Notes under the pieces: model-generated | Databases searched by the model: none | What the model was told of the DNA's origin: nothing | The model's input: the letters and a program-made list of their open reading frames with translations, nothing else | NCBI GenBank assembly: GCA_016713005.1 | Contig: JADJPY010000005.1 | Span: forward strand, 1-64,000 | Direction of reading: 5' to 3' | DNA length: 64,000 bases | Origin: Ramlibacter sp. | GTDB lineage: Bacteria; Pseudomonadota; Gammaproteobacteria; Burkholderiales; Burkholderiaceae_C | Translations under genes and position numbers: made by a program | Part shown: positions 37,384 to 45,960 of the stretch, in pieces | Layout of the letters: every line of letters starts with the position of its first letter | Numbering within the stretch: the first letter of the stretch is position 1

Positions 37384-38154
37384 TCAAAGCTCCTGTGTAT
37401 CGATCGCCCAACCCAACAGGGCCAGAGCATCTGCTTCGTTGTCGTCGGTGACCGGGTGACCTTTCGCACGCATGGCCGCAATGACCTCTGCCTTTCCAGC
37501 GTTGCCTTTGCCCGTGGCGTGCTTCTTGATCGTGCCCACAGGGATGCCCTGGTATGGCACGTTGTGGTGCTCGCACCAGGTCGTGAGCGTGGCCATGAGG
37601 CCTCCGTAGACGTGGGCGGCATCGACACCGCTGTGCCGACGCACCTCCTCAAAATAGACCGAATGGACTTCACCGACCGCGCCTGTGATCTCTGAGAGCC
37701 AGCGCTTGAACCGCAGGTAGCGCATGCCACCGCCTTCAAAGCGTTGGGGTTTGAAGTTCACAAAACCATGTGCGATCTGCCCGTCGCGTGAACGCAATGC
37801 CCAACCGGTGGTGGTGCCCAGGTCTAGGGCCAGCACAACCAGTCGTGTCGATCGGGCTTTACTTCCATCCGCATCAACACTCCCACGTAGGTCAGAGGGA
37901 ACTGCTGTTCCCTCTCCTACGTAGTAGGAGGGAGAGTTTTCGCCAACTGCAATATCCTCGAAAACCCAATAGGCATGCGGGTTAGCGCCAGTTGGCAAGT
38001 TGGCAGTCTTGCCAACTGCCAGCTTTGCCAACTTCGGCATAAGCTGTTGATTTTTAAAGGAATGAAGTTGGCAGGGGTTTGCCAACTGAGCCCAGTTGGC
38101 AAAAGTGGGGTTCCAGTTGGCAGCGATTCTGCCAACTTGCGCGCACGGATTCAT
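37384..38154 (-). CDS. RuvC-like Holliday junction resolvase
   Basis: The RNase H fold with catalytic acidic residues is clear: VVLALDLGTTTGWAL (first Asp), VYFEEVRRHSG (Glu) and DDNEADALALLGWA (last Asp). GIPVGTIKKHATGKGNAGK is the usual basic segment. It would resolve branched DNA before packaging. The start at 38154 overlaps the primase-helicase stop (ATGA), but the first 105 residues are unlike any resolvase and are encoded by the AGTTGGCA repeat cluster; a shorter start near 37870 (ATG GAA GTA AAG) would need one indel. The region may therefore be intergenic and the real protein about 165 residues. Confidence 0.75.
   Translation of the reverse strand: MNPCAQVGRIAANWNPTFANWAQLANPCQLHSFKNQQLMPKLAKLAVGKTANLPTGANPHAYWVFEDIAVGENSPSYYVGEGTAVPSDLRGSVDADGSKARSTRLVVLALDLGTTTGWALRSRDGQIAHGFVNFKPQRFEGGGMRYLRFKRWLSEITGAVGEVHSVYFEEVRRHSGVDAAHVYGGLMATLTTWCEHHNVPYQGIPVGTIKKHATGKGNAGKAEVIAAMRAKGHPVTDDNEADALALLGWAIDTQEL
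37894..37915. repeat. Perfect 9-bp hairpin next to the iteron cluster
   Basis: AGAGGGAAC at 37894-37902 and GTTCCCTCT at 37907-37915 form a perfect stem with a four-base loop, followed by the palindrome CCTACGTAG. It lies about 75 bases from the AGTTGGCA cluster, within the non-conserved part of the resolvase frame, and could be part of the same replication origin. Confidence 0.5.
37990..38137. repeat. Nine copies of AGTTGGCA (iteron-like), candidate phage origin
   Basis: Exact copies of AGTTGGCA start at 37990, 37998, 38066, 38094 and 38115; exact reverse complements start at 38010, 38026, 38080 and 38130. The first two are directly adjacent. An AT-rich stretch (GTTGATTTTTAAAGGAATG, 38046-38064) lies in the middle. 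Dense direct and inverted short repeats with an AT-rich block beside a primase-helicase gene are the usual look of a phage replication origin. Confidence 0.7.
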
Positions 38155-40343
38155 GTGGACTCCTTAGGGTCGGTGATGTCGTCTTGGTAAACCCACACAT
38201 CCGGGTTCTCAACGGGCATTGCAGCCCCGGATTGCGGACATTTGTAGTGGGTCGGGAAGCACTGCGAGCGCCCGAATAGGCAGCTCGCCAGTGAGTGGGT
38301 CAGGCGTGTCGCCCGGCATGTTCAAGACCATGCCTTCGACACACAAATAACCGAACTTGCTGCGGCCACAGGACGGCAGACCGTAGTCCTTGCCATTGCG
38401 GAAATACTTGATGTAACCCTGGGTGGACAGGACCGAGAGTCGCTCGCGAATGGTGCGCTCGCCGCCAAGACCTGCCTTGCCCTCGAAGGTCTCTGCGAAT
38501 TGATTTCCGGTGTAGCCGCGACCCTGAGCTGCCTCCTCAAACAGGATCTGCAAAATGGCATCCCGTTTGCGGCGGCGCTCTGCGTCAAGGCGCTCACCGT
38601 ACTCCTTCAGGACCAGACGATCATTGACATCGACTTGTCGCCATTCATCGTCAACCTTGTCAACAAACTTGTTGGGAATGGCAGCACCGTTGCGCAGCTC
38701 ATAAATCAATTGCCGAGTGGTGCGCGCCTCGTCGGGACGCTGCAGCAACATGCCAGTGGAGTAATAGCCGCGCAAACTTCCTGCCCCGGCAAGCGCCTGA
38801 AACGGGTCTTCTTCGAACTGTTTTTTGGAGAGTTTCTTGGTGTGGTGAGCCAGAATCACACCCGCGTCCACATTGACCTCCCGACGGATCCGATCCACCC
38901 GTTGCGATAGAAAGAACAGCATGGCGCCGTTGTCGTTCTCACCACCGGCATCACCACCATCAAAGACATTGCGAATCGGGTCGATAACGATGATGTCGGG
39001 TGGCGGACCGCCAAAGGCCATCTGAATGGTTGGAATGATTTGGGCAAGACCCGCGTCGTTGAGCAGCGTTTGAAGCTGGGGAGTGGCCACAAAATTGACT
39101 CTGGCCAACAAAAGTGCAGGTTCTGACAGTCGGATCTTTTTGGCACGTTCGCGCAGGTAGTGGTATTGCACTTCGGCTTGCAGATAGAACACCCGCAGTG
39201 GCCGTGCTGGTGTCATGCCCAAAAACGGCTGCCCTGCCGACATGTGGGTTAGCCATGCCAGCAAAAAGTCACTCTTGCCGACCTTGGGCGCTCCGCCGAA
39301 TACCAGCATCCCACCAGGAGTCACTACCCGGGGAGCAATGAGATCATCTGGCAAGGGCGTATCGTCATCCAGCAGCTGACCAAGGGTGAAACTTGGCAGC
39401 AAAGGGGTGGCTGCCTTGACGACCCTGCGCTCGCCGTCTCCGATGAACGCTTTGCAATCAAACCCTTCTGCCAAACCGTCTGCAGCATCCCACTTGACGG
39501 GCTTGTCAGTCGGTGGGACCAGGATCGCCACGGAATTGCATCCTGCAAGTGCGCAGGCCTTGGCCGCGTTCTCTGCATACTCCCAACCCGGTGAATCCCG
39601 GTCTGGCCAGATCAGGACATCCTTACCTCTGAGCGGACTCCAGTCTGTCTTGTCGATAGGAGCCTTGGCCCCATTCATGGCCGTCGTGGCGACAATGCCC
39701 AGGCCAATCAAGGCGTCGGCACATTTCTCGCCCTCTACCAACACAATTGCGCGTGAGGTTGATACGGTTGGCAGGTTGTAGATAGGTCGGGGGTCGGGCG
39801 CGCGCCACATACGGGCACGCACGTCCCAAGGGCGAAACTCCTTTCCGGTTGGCGGGTCATACCGGTAGACACACGCAATGAGTTCGCCCTGAGCCGTGCA
39901 GTAGTCCCACTTGGCGGTATATGGCCCCATCTCATCCATCGGCACAGTGCGCGTGTCGCGCATGACGGGTCGGACGATGGGTGGGGCAAAACCCAGCCAT
40001 TGCCGGATCGCATCGACAACCCGCGGAAAGTCATGACGCGCTGACAAGCCTTGGGACATCGCCCAAAGGTCAAGGACATCACCACCGTCCTCCGTCGAGA
40101 AGTCCTTCCACAACCCGCGTCTGGAACCATCCAGTTCGACCACCATGCTTTTGCCAGGTGTGCCGTCGACATCACCAATGTAGAACTTGCTGCCTCTTAT
40201 CCGCCCCTGCGGAAACAGGTAGTGGAGAACGGATTCCAGTCGATCTAGCAGCGCTGCCGCAGCGTCTCAGTATCGGCAGCCAGGTCGTCGCGTTGCTCAG
40301 GAGCGTTGTTGTAGTCCAACCAGACAATGTTGTCCTGGGTCAT
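38151..40343 (-). CDS. Phage primase-helicase (Toprim plus RepA-like ATPase), two frameshifts
   Basis: The start MTQDNIVWLDYNNAPEQRDD at 40343 overlaps the nuclease gene stop. The frame slips near 40255, then continues DRLESVLHYLFPQGRIRG and GKSMVVELDGSRRGLWKDF. A Toprim-like domain shows AIVLVEGEKCADAL and VLIWPDRDSPGWEYA. The hexameric-helicase domain follows with Walker A GGAPKVGKSDFLLAWL, Walker B DIIVIDPIRNVFDGG and ILAHHTKKLSKK. The C-terminal region has a winged-helix look. Near 38255 a CCC run shifts the end; the native tail reads HYKCPQSGAAMPVENPDVWV and stops at 38151. Total about 728 residues. It would unwind and prime phage DNA. Confidence 0.82.
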
Positions 40344-41107
40344 GCACCACTCCAGCACCGATCCTGCCAAGCGCAGAACTTGCACTCCAGATGGGTCGGC
40401 GTAGTGGTATGGCGTGCGAGCGTCTCCCCCACAGCTGTGGCGGTAATCACCCGCACTCCGCGATCTGACATGCGCTGCGCCAGCCCGCCGTCGAAAGGCA
40501 ACAACTCGAACCAAAGCTCCTGGGTGTCCTTGTTGATAGCAGTGAACAGCGCCGGGTTACTTGCAACGCCGGGTACCGATGCCTCCATATAGGCCTGGTA
40601 AATGGCCACTTGAGCCGCATAGATGGGTTTCGACTTAGCCACGCCTTGTTTGACGGTATCCCGCCAGGACTTGTCATTCATGGTCTTGAACTCCCAGATG
40701 GCCGGATAAGCCATGCCGAAATCCCCAAGAACCGGAGGACCGCCATTCAGGATGCCGTCGACGTGACCCTGAATCCGGTCACCCGCCACAGAAAAGCCAA
40801 ACTGACCACCTTGTGCCTTACGGGTATACAAGTCGAACCCTGCCAGCTTGAGCCAACGGATTGCCAAGTCCTCCAGGGTGTGCCCGACTTCAAAGATGCG
40901 CAGCAGACGGCCTGAAAACTCACGGCCGACGTCTACAGGTGTCCTTGTGTACTCATATTGAAGCGCGCGATCACAGGCCACGCCGAGTCGGGACGCGCCC
41001 AGGTAATTGCGCGGCACCTGGTTCTCGCGTTCCCGCGCCAATCCCATATCGATCAACGCGCTGATCTGCTCATCAAGCTTGGGGCGGTGATTGAAGTCCA
41101 ACGTCAC
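40340..41107 (-). CDS. PD-(D/E)XK family phage nuclease
   Basis: This 255-residue intact protein starts MTLDFNHRPKLDEQISALID. It has GASRLGVACDRALQYEY (N-terminal cysteine), GHVDGIL (catalytic Asp), IWEFKTMNDKSW (E-x-K) and a C-terminal CKFCAWQDRCW; four cysteines of this spacing often bind an iron-sulfur cluster in RecB/Cas4-like nucleases. It probably works with the SSB-like and Sak4-like proteins nearby as a recombination exonuclease. It overlaps both neighbours by four bases. Confidence 0.8.
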   Translation of the reverse strand: MTLDFNHRPKLDEQISALIDMGLARERENQVPRNYLGASRLGVACDRALQYEYTRTPVDVGREFSGRLLRIFEVGHTLEDLAIRWLKLAGFDLYTRKAQGGQFGFSVAGDRIQGHVDGILNGGPPVLGDFGMAYPAIWEFKTMNDKSWRDTVKQGVAKSKPIYAAQVAIYQAYMEASVPGVASNPALFTAINKDTQELWFELLPFDGGLAQRMSDRGVRVITATAVGETLARHTTTPTHLECKFCAWQDRCWSGA

Positions 41108-41526
41108 ATTGCACCCCTTATTTCCGCAGTCGTCTGCTGCTGCGCGATGCGCTGCTCCAGAAACGTGCGGTCTCGGGCTGCCATGCGCTCATGCTCCGCG
41201 AGCATGTGCGCCTGATATGCCGAGACCACTACATCGACCAGAGTCAAGACTTCCTCGCGGCTGTAATCCGCCAGAGGTCGCGTCATACCAATTTCCCCAA
41301 CATACTCACCCAATGGTGAGAGGCAGGATCGCATCGCGGCGATTTCCATTTCCGTGGGATCAATCATGTGTCCCTCCGTTTTGTTCATGATTTGATAAAA
41401 GGCGTTCTGGCACTCCATGGAACAGAACACCCACCGGTCCGAATACCGGCCTGGATCGCTGCGGCGCAAGCGGGCGTTAAACCAGCCCAGCCCCTTGGCC
41501 TGGCGACTGCAGACAGCGCATTTCAA
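41104..41526 (-). CDS. Zinc-knuckle phage protein (DUF6511-like)
   Basis: This 140-residue protein has an N-terminal CAVC-x-n-CSMEC zinc-binding pair (MKCAVCSRQAKGLGWFNARL, WVFCSMECQNAFYQI) and a helical C-terminus. DUF6511 proteins with this layout occur in similar phage early regions; the label is from memory. It lies between and overlaps the helicase and nuclease genes, so it probably serves DNA metabolism. Confidence 0.6.
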   Translation of the reverse strand: MKCAVCSRQAKGLGWFNARLRRSDPGRYSDRWVFCSMECQNAFYQIMNKTEGHMIDPTEMEIAAMRSCLSPLGEYVGEIGMTRPLADYSREEVLTLVDVVVSAYQAHMLAEHERMAARDRTFLEQRIAQQQTTAEIRGAM

Positions 41527-42941
41527 GCTGCCTCCCGGTAGCTGTCGTTGGCAGCGACGACCAGGCGTTGGATCTGCGCCTTGTTGAACTGAAAAGAGAG
41601 CAGCGCCGATGCCTGATAACGGGTTAGGCCAAAGTCGGCGCGCATCGGCTCGGGCAGATAGCGCAGTTGCTTTTCGGTGGGTGGCTCGTTGAGCCAGCGC
41701 CGCGTCTTGTGAGCGGAATCCTCCGACTCATGGTCGTTAAGCCAATCGTCGGCCTTAGCCATGCACACAGTACGCTCGCCAACTGCCAATAGATGGGTAC
41801 CCATGCCCTGACCGCCACCCACTGCATGCCAGCGACCAGCCAGGAAAAACACACCACCCCAAGCTGTGAATCCGGTGGCCATCAGTGCGTCGTCACAGCC
41901 AAAGAGGTCACACCAGCGAAAGTTGGAGCGCTTGAGCAAATCGATTTCACTCATCACGAAGTCGCTCAAAACACCGCCATCCTGCGGCTGACGCTCCCAT
42001 GTGTGGCCACAAAACGGACACTCCATGACCGCCAAGGGAACAACGGCACCACATTCCGGGCAATCTTTGGTTAGGGCCTCACCATCGTGCTGGTGGCCAT
42101 CCAAGTTGACATCCTGCTCCAGTGCGCCATGCATGAGGCTGGCCGTACCAAAGTCGAGCACGATGCAGTCTGTCTTGATGACGTGCGGATGTTCCTCGGG
42201 GTCCACTGTGCGCAGGCCCCGGCCCACCAGCTGAATGAAGGTGGATTTGTAGGAGCTTGGCCGCAGCAACACAACACAGGCGGTTGGTGTGAAGTCATAG
42301 GCTTCGGTAAGGATGGCCACGTTGACTATGACCTGCGCATCGCCGCTTTCGAATCTGGCGATGCAGGCTTTGCGTTCGCTCTCTGGCAGATCGCCATGGA
42401 TGACCACCGCGGGAACACCGGCCGCATTGAAGCCATTGCACACGCACTGGGCATGGGCCACGGTCGAACAAAACACGATGGTCTTGCGATCGCTGGCTTT
42501 TTCCTTCCAGTTCCTGATCACGGCATCGGTGATCAGGGTTTTGTTGAGAATGGACGCGACTTCGTCCATGTCAAAGTCCACTGCAGTGCGCCGCACCTTG
42601 CTCAACGCTTCCTGCGCGCCGACATCGATCACAAAAGTACGCGGCGGAACCAGGTGCCCGCTTGAAATCATCTCGGCCAGAGTGATCTGATCTGCAAGAT
42701 TGGAAAACACATCACGAAGACCCTGACCATCGCCCCGGTTCGGGGTAGCAGTCAGGAGCTCGGTGCGGTGTGCAAGGATGCACGCTTTGGCGTCGGGCTC
42801 GGCCAACACACTGCCTGCCACCGCCGACAGCATGATGGTTTTGCCAGAGCCAGTGGGAGCAACAGCCAGCGTGTTGCCATACTGGCGCAAGGCGGCCAGT
42901 GTGCGCTCAACCAGTTGGGTTTGACGGGGACGGAGCATCAT
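41523..42941 (-). CDS. SF2 DEAD/DEAH-box helicase with the motif II segment deleted
   Basis: The start MMLRPRQTQLVERTLAALRQ is at 42941. Motif I is TGSGKTIML; the strand AKACILAHRTELL runs directly into TATPNRGDGQGL (motif III). In relatives about 70-80 residues including the DEAH/DECH box lie between these, so a clean in-frame deletion has removed it; the join is at about 42741-42762 with shared CTGACTGCT-like sequence. The rest is intact: TIVFCSTVAHAQ, FIQLVGRGLRT (motif VI), a CPECG-x-n-CPFCG zinc pair and a C-terminal helical domain. As it stands the enzyme should not hydrolyse ATP. 472 residues. Confidence 0.8.
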   Translation of the reverse strand: MMLRPRQTQLVERTLAALRQYGNTLAVAPTGSGKTIMLSAVAGSVLAEPDAKACILAHRTELLTATPNRGDGQGLRDVFSNLADQITLAEMISSGHLVPPRTFVIDVGAQEALSKVRRTAVDFDMDEVASILNKTLITDAVIRNWKEKASDRKTIVFCSTVAHAQCVCNGFNAAGVPAVVIHGDLPESERKACIARFESGDAQVIVNVAILTEAYDFTPTACVVLLRPSSYKSTFIQLVGRGLRTVDPEEHPHVIKTDCIVLDFGTASLMHGALEQDVNLDGHQHDGEALTKDCPECGAVVPLAVMECPFCGHTWERQPQDGGVLSDFVMSEIDLLKRSNFRWCDLFGCDDALMATGFTAWGGVFFLAGRWHAVGGGQGMGTHLLAVGERTVCMAKADDWLNDHESEDSAHKTRRWLNEPPTEKQLRYLPEPMRADFGLTRYQASALLSFQFNKAQIQRLVVAANDSYREAA

Positions 42942-42953
42942 GGCGGTGGCTCC

Positions 42954-43562
42954 TTACTGCGCCCAGCTGGGGCGACCCGGCACTGGCGAGCGACCGGTAG
43001 CCTGCGCATAGGCGTTCGGGGCCGGTGATGCCTGCGATGACGGTGCAGACGGCTGGCGTGCGGCGCCCATGAGTGCCGCGTAGTCCTTATGGTCTGGCGT
43101 GACTGCTGACTTGATGACGCTCTTGTCCTGGCCGTTCTGGTCTTTCTCCCAATCGACTTTGCCGAGAAATTCGATCCCATCGAGGTCGGAGAAACCGCTG
43201 ATGCGGCGCGCGTTTTGTGCGGTAGGACTGTTGTCGCCGGGGTGGATGCCGCGCGCAGAATTGAGAATGGCCTTCACGAAGGTGCGACCCATGTTGGCCC
43301 ACTCTGGGCCCTTGGGGCTGTGCAGGCCAATGAGTGACCACATCTTGCGACGCGCATATTCACCCTCCATCACGACAAATTCGCAATTCAGGTAGACGGA
43401 ACCTGTGTTGATGTTGCGCGTGGCAAAGCCACCGGTCCAGCCTTGGGTCGCGTCGTCGTGACCACCGGGTTTGATGGTCATGCGCACACGCACGACAGTG
43501 CCTTTTGGGATCAGGTCGAAGGAAGTTTGTTCGGATGCGGAATTGAAGTCGAAGTAGGTCAT
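42954..43562 (-). CDS. Phage SSB-like protein (DUF669-type)
   Basis: This 202-residue intact protein starts MTYFDFNSASEQTSFDLIPK, with beta strands GTVVRVRMTIKPGG, GSVYLNCEFVVMEGEYARRK and KMWSLIGLHS. The last 50 residues are Ala/Pro/Ser-rich and end GRPSWAQ, like the flexible tails of single-strand-binding proteins. Its place next to a RecA-like ATPase and a nuclease supports a role in phage recombination. The exact family is uncertain. Confidence 0.6.
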   Translation of the reverse strand: MTYFDFNSASEQTSFDLIPKGTVVRVRMTIKPGGHDDATQGWTGGFATRNINTGSVYLNCEFVVMEGEYARRKMWSLIGLHSPKGPEWANMGRTFVKAILNSARGIHPGDNSPTAQNARRISGFSDLDGIEFLGKVDWEKDQNGQDKSVIKSAVTPDHKDYAALMGAARQPSAPSSQASPAPNAYAQATGRSPVPGRPSWAQ

Positions 43563-43564
43563 GA

Positions 43565-44458
43565 TCAGATCTCCTGAGTTGCAATGGATTCGGGGATGGC
43601 GGGAGTGCCAGCGGTACTGGCAGAAATGGGGCGCGCAAAGGCAAGTCGCTCGCTGGCGGGCTTGGCGGGGCCAGCGATCTTTTCCATGAGGCGACCCAGG
43701 TGCGGCTCCTCAATGGCATCGAGTCGACCGGAACGGTCCTTGGCTGGGTATCCCCAAGCGTTGAGCGTGTGGCAGACGAATGCGCGGTAGTTCACTCCGT
43801 CGTCCCCCTTGACCTCAGCCAAGGTGACGACCTCATCAACAATTCCTGGCAACTCCAGACCGGTCTTCGAGCCGTCGATCTGCAAAGAGAAAACACGACG
43901 ATTGAAATCGTCCAGTGACTCGTTGAGGATGCCGACAAACCAGACGTTCTTGCGACGGGTGTGTTGCAGATGCGTGAGCCAGGCAATCATTTCCTGGCCC
44001 ATCAAGCCGTACGCACCACGGCTGTCGGGCTTGCCAGTCTTCTCGGAGTACGCCTGAGGCTGCCCCTTGCTCCACTGCAGGCACAGACGACCGGCAACGG
44101 TGATCGAGTCGACGAAGACGGTCTCGTATTTGTCCAAATCTGTGGGTTCGCCGAAGCGCGCGCAAACCGCATCGAAATGCGCCTGGCTGTAGGGCTGGTC
44201 ATCGCGCAGCGCCGGGTTTGGACCGCCAATGAAGACAGCGAAGTCACGGCATTCCTGCCAGGTGCGTGGGCGGATGGTGTCGCCCGCCCAGCCCTCGACA
44301 GCCAGGTCACCTGCCTCCAGGTCGAAGAACAAGGTCGCGGTGGCTTTCAGCGTCCAGAGCTGAGAAGTCTTGCCGATACCGCTTTTTCCAACGAGCACGC
44401 CTTTGACGCCACGCTGCTCAGCCAGACGCTGGTCCGCAGTAATGATGGGGAGTTTCAT
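43565..44458 (-). CDS. RecA-like ATPase of the AAA_24/Sak4 type
   Basis: This 297-residue intact protein starts MKLPIITADQRLAEQRGVKG. Walker A is VGKSGIGKTSQLWTL (about residues 22-36), Walker B YETVFVDSITVAGR, with RKNVWFVGILNES as sensor region. Sak4-type ATPases of this size promote annealing of single strands together with SSB-like partners, and the SSB-like gene follows three bases later. Function is inferred from motifs and context. Confidence 0.75.
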   Translation of the reverse strand: MKLPIITADQRLAEQRGVKGVLVGKSGIGKTSQLWTLKATATLFFDLEAGDLAVEGWAGDTIRPRTWQECRDFAVFIGGPNPALRDDQPYSQAHFDAVCARFGEPTDLDKYETVFVDSITVAGRLCLQWSKGQPQAYSEKTGKPDSRGAYGLMGQEMIAWLTHLQHTRRKNVWFVGILNESLDDFNRRVFSLQIDGSKTGLELPGIVDEVVTLAEVKGDDGVNYRAFVCHTLNAWGYPAKDRSGRLDAIEEPHLGRLMEKIAGPAKPASERLAFARPISASTAGTPAIPESIATQEI

Positions 44459-44835
44459 TTGCGCAACTCCTCTTCAGGAGGGACGCAAATGCATCTGCGA
44501 TGGTGGTCGTGCCAATTGCACCGCGTTTGCGCGCCGCCTCGTACAGCTCTTTCCAGGCTCCCGCGCGGCGAATGATTGCCCTGCCTTCCGCTTCGATCCC
44601 TGGATGGCGAATGCAATGTCATCAATGGTCGCGTCCATCAGAGGACGAATCACTTCGTCGGGACGGGTCGTGCCGTTTGCAGGGATACGAACAGCATCAG
44701 GCAGGCTTGCCGAATAAAACGACAGACTCTTGCGCAGACGGGTGAGCAGCGGTGTGGGCTCAACGGGAACGATGACCGTTGCCTTGGGCTCGGTGGGTGT
44801 GGCCTTCGGTGCTTTTTGAAACTTGGAAACTTCAT
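44455..44835 (-). CDS. Hypothetical phage protein, frameshifted
   Basis: The ATG at 44835 has AGGAG ten bases upstream. One base after MK is apparently missing; the following frame reads VSKFQKAPKATPTEPKATV, LLTRLRKSLSFYSASLPDAV, RPDEVIRPLMDATIDDIAFA, then another shift near 44590 leads to RAIIRRAGAWKELYEAARKR. The end overlaps the Sak4-like start. About 125 residues, mostly helical, family not recognised. Confidence 0.45.
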
Positions 44836-44840
44836 GGTGG

Positions 44841-45311
44841 TTACTCCTGAATGAGTGCGAGACGGAAGCTGGGCTTGCCGGTTTTGAGGGTGCGCGCCTG
44901 CACGAAGGCAGACTTGAGTGATTCAGGCCATGCGCCGAACTTGGTTTCGGACACGCGGTAGCTGATCTCCACGTACTGGACGGGGTCATCGCCATTGGCT
45001 GCAATGCGGCGAGTGATTTCTGCCAACTTGGACTGATCCCAGTCGACCTTCTTGGGCAGGTCGGCAGTGATACGCACGCGGCCATCGTCAAAATGGACAA
45101 CGCCCGTGTCCTTGCCCGCTTCCAGGCGAAGACCATGCGCACGATCGGCGAACTTGAGCTCAATGGCGCGATCAACGTGATCAGCTTTTGCCTTGGCCGC
45201 AGTTAGCTGATCAGCGGCTTCGTTCTTGAGCTGGAACAGAACCTCACTGGAATGCGCTGCCAAATCTCCAGCGGGTGTGGCGATCGCCTGTTCAAGGGTC
45301 AGTTGGCTCAT
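44841..45311 (-). CDS. Hypothetical phage early protein
   Basis: This 156-residue intact protein starts MSQLTLEQAIATPAGDLAAH with a long N-terminal helix (VLFQLKNEAADQLTAAKAKA, VDRAIELKFADRA) and a mixed C-terminus (RVRITADLPKKVDWDQSKLA, VQYVEISYRVSE). It overlaps the HTH gene stop by four bases. No function can be assigned; it could be a recombination accessory protein given its neighbours. Confidence 0.55.
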   Translation of the reverse strand: MSQLTLEQAIATPAGDLAAHSSEVLFQLKNEAADQLTAAKAKADHVDRAIELKFADRAHGLRLEAGKDTGVVHFDDGRVRITADLPKKVDWDQSKLAEITRRIAANGDDPVQYVEISYRVSETKFGAWPESLKSAFVQARTLKTGKPSFRLALIQE

Positions 45312-45520
45312 GCTGTACCTCCTGCGTCTGCACGCTCAGAGGTACTCTTGCGCAAGCTGTTAGTCTCGAACGCTTCCACGTCCTCGACGCGGTAGAGCAC
45401 GCGGCCTTGGATCTTCAGAAAGACCGGCCCGATCCCTTCGGAGCGCCAGCGTTCCAAGGTGGCTTCGCTGACGCCCCAACGGTCGGCCAGTTGGCGTTGG
45501 TTGAGGTGTTTGACACTCAC
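45308..45520 (-). CDS. Excisionase / AlpA-like helix-turn-helix protein
   Basis: This 70-residue protein has a MerR-type winged HTH: LNQRQLADRWGVSEATLERW, then GIGPVFLKIQGRVLYRVEDV. Such proteins act as recombination directionality factors or small regulators. The GTG at 45520 is taken as start because AAAGGA lies eight bases upstream and the HTH begins at once; an open frame continues further upstream but without support. It leads the recombination operon. Confidence 0.75.
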   Translation of the reverse strand: MSVKHLNQRQLADRWGVSEATLERWRSEGIGPVFLKIQGRVLYRVEDVEAFETNSLRKSTSERADAGGTA

Positions 45521-45652
45521 GTTTTGGTCCTTTTCAGTGATTGAGAAACGTGAGGAAAGTTTCGAAACGACTGGTGGGCAAGGCGGTGGGCAAAGAGACG
45601 AAAAGGTGGGCAAATCCAGCAAATACTTCGCCAGACAAAAAGGCCAGGAGGG

Positions 45653-45926
45653 TTAGTCCTGGCCGAAGTTGCAAAGCTGCGTTTTGGGTGGATCAGCCTT
45701 TTGGGTGGCGGATGGATCGTTACTTCGCCAGCTGTTGCGGTCGCGAATGCGTCCGTCCCTGCCAAGTGAAATCAAGACCTCGCTTTGTTGGTTGTTGTTG
45801 CGATCTGGCGCGAGGCACGCTCTGCGCCTGCCTGTCGTGCAACAAGGTGCGGGCGGGAATATTGCCTTCGCCACGAACGCCCCACTGGTCGTCACGACGA
45901 ACTACATGTTGATTTTTGCCTGCCAC
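45653..45926 (-). CDS. DUF2188-like protein, one frameshift
   Basis: The GTG at 45926 has GAAGGA upstream and opens VAGKNQHVVRRDDQWGVRGE with HDRQAQ; near 45830 the frame slips and continues CLAPDRNNNQQSEVLISLGR, DGRIRDRNSWRSND. The 'HVVRRDDQWGV ... DGRIRDRNS' pattern is that of DUF2188 proteins, small proteins of unknown role. Ends at 45653, about 91 residues. Confidence 0.6.
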
Positions 45927-45960
45927 ATTTGATCCTTCAGAAGTTGATTGGTGAACGAAG

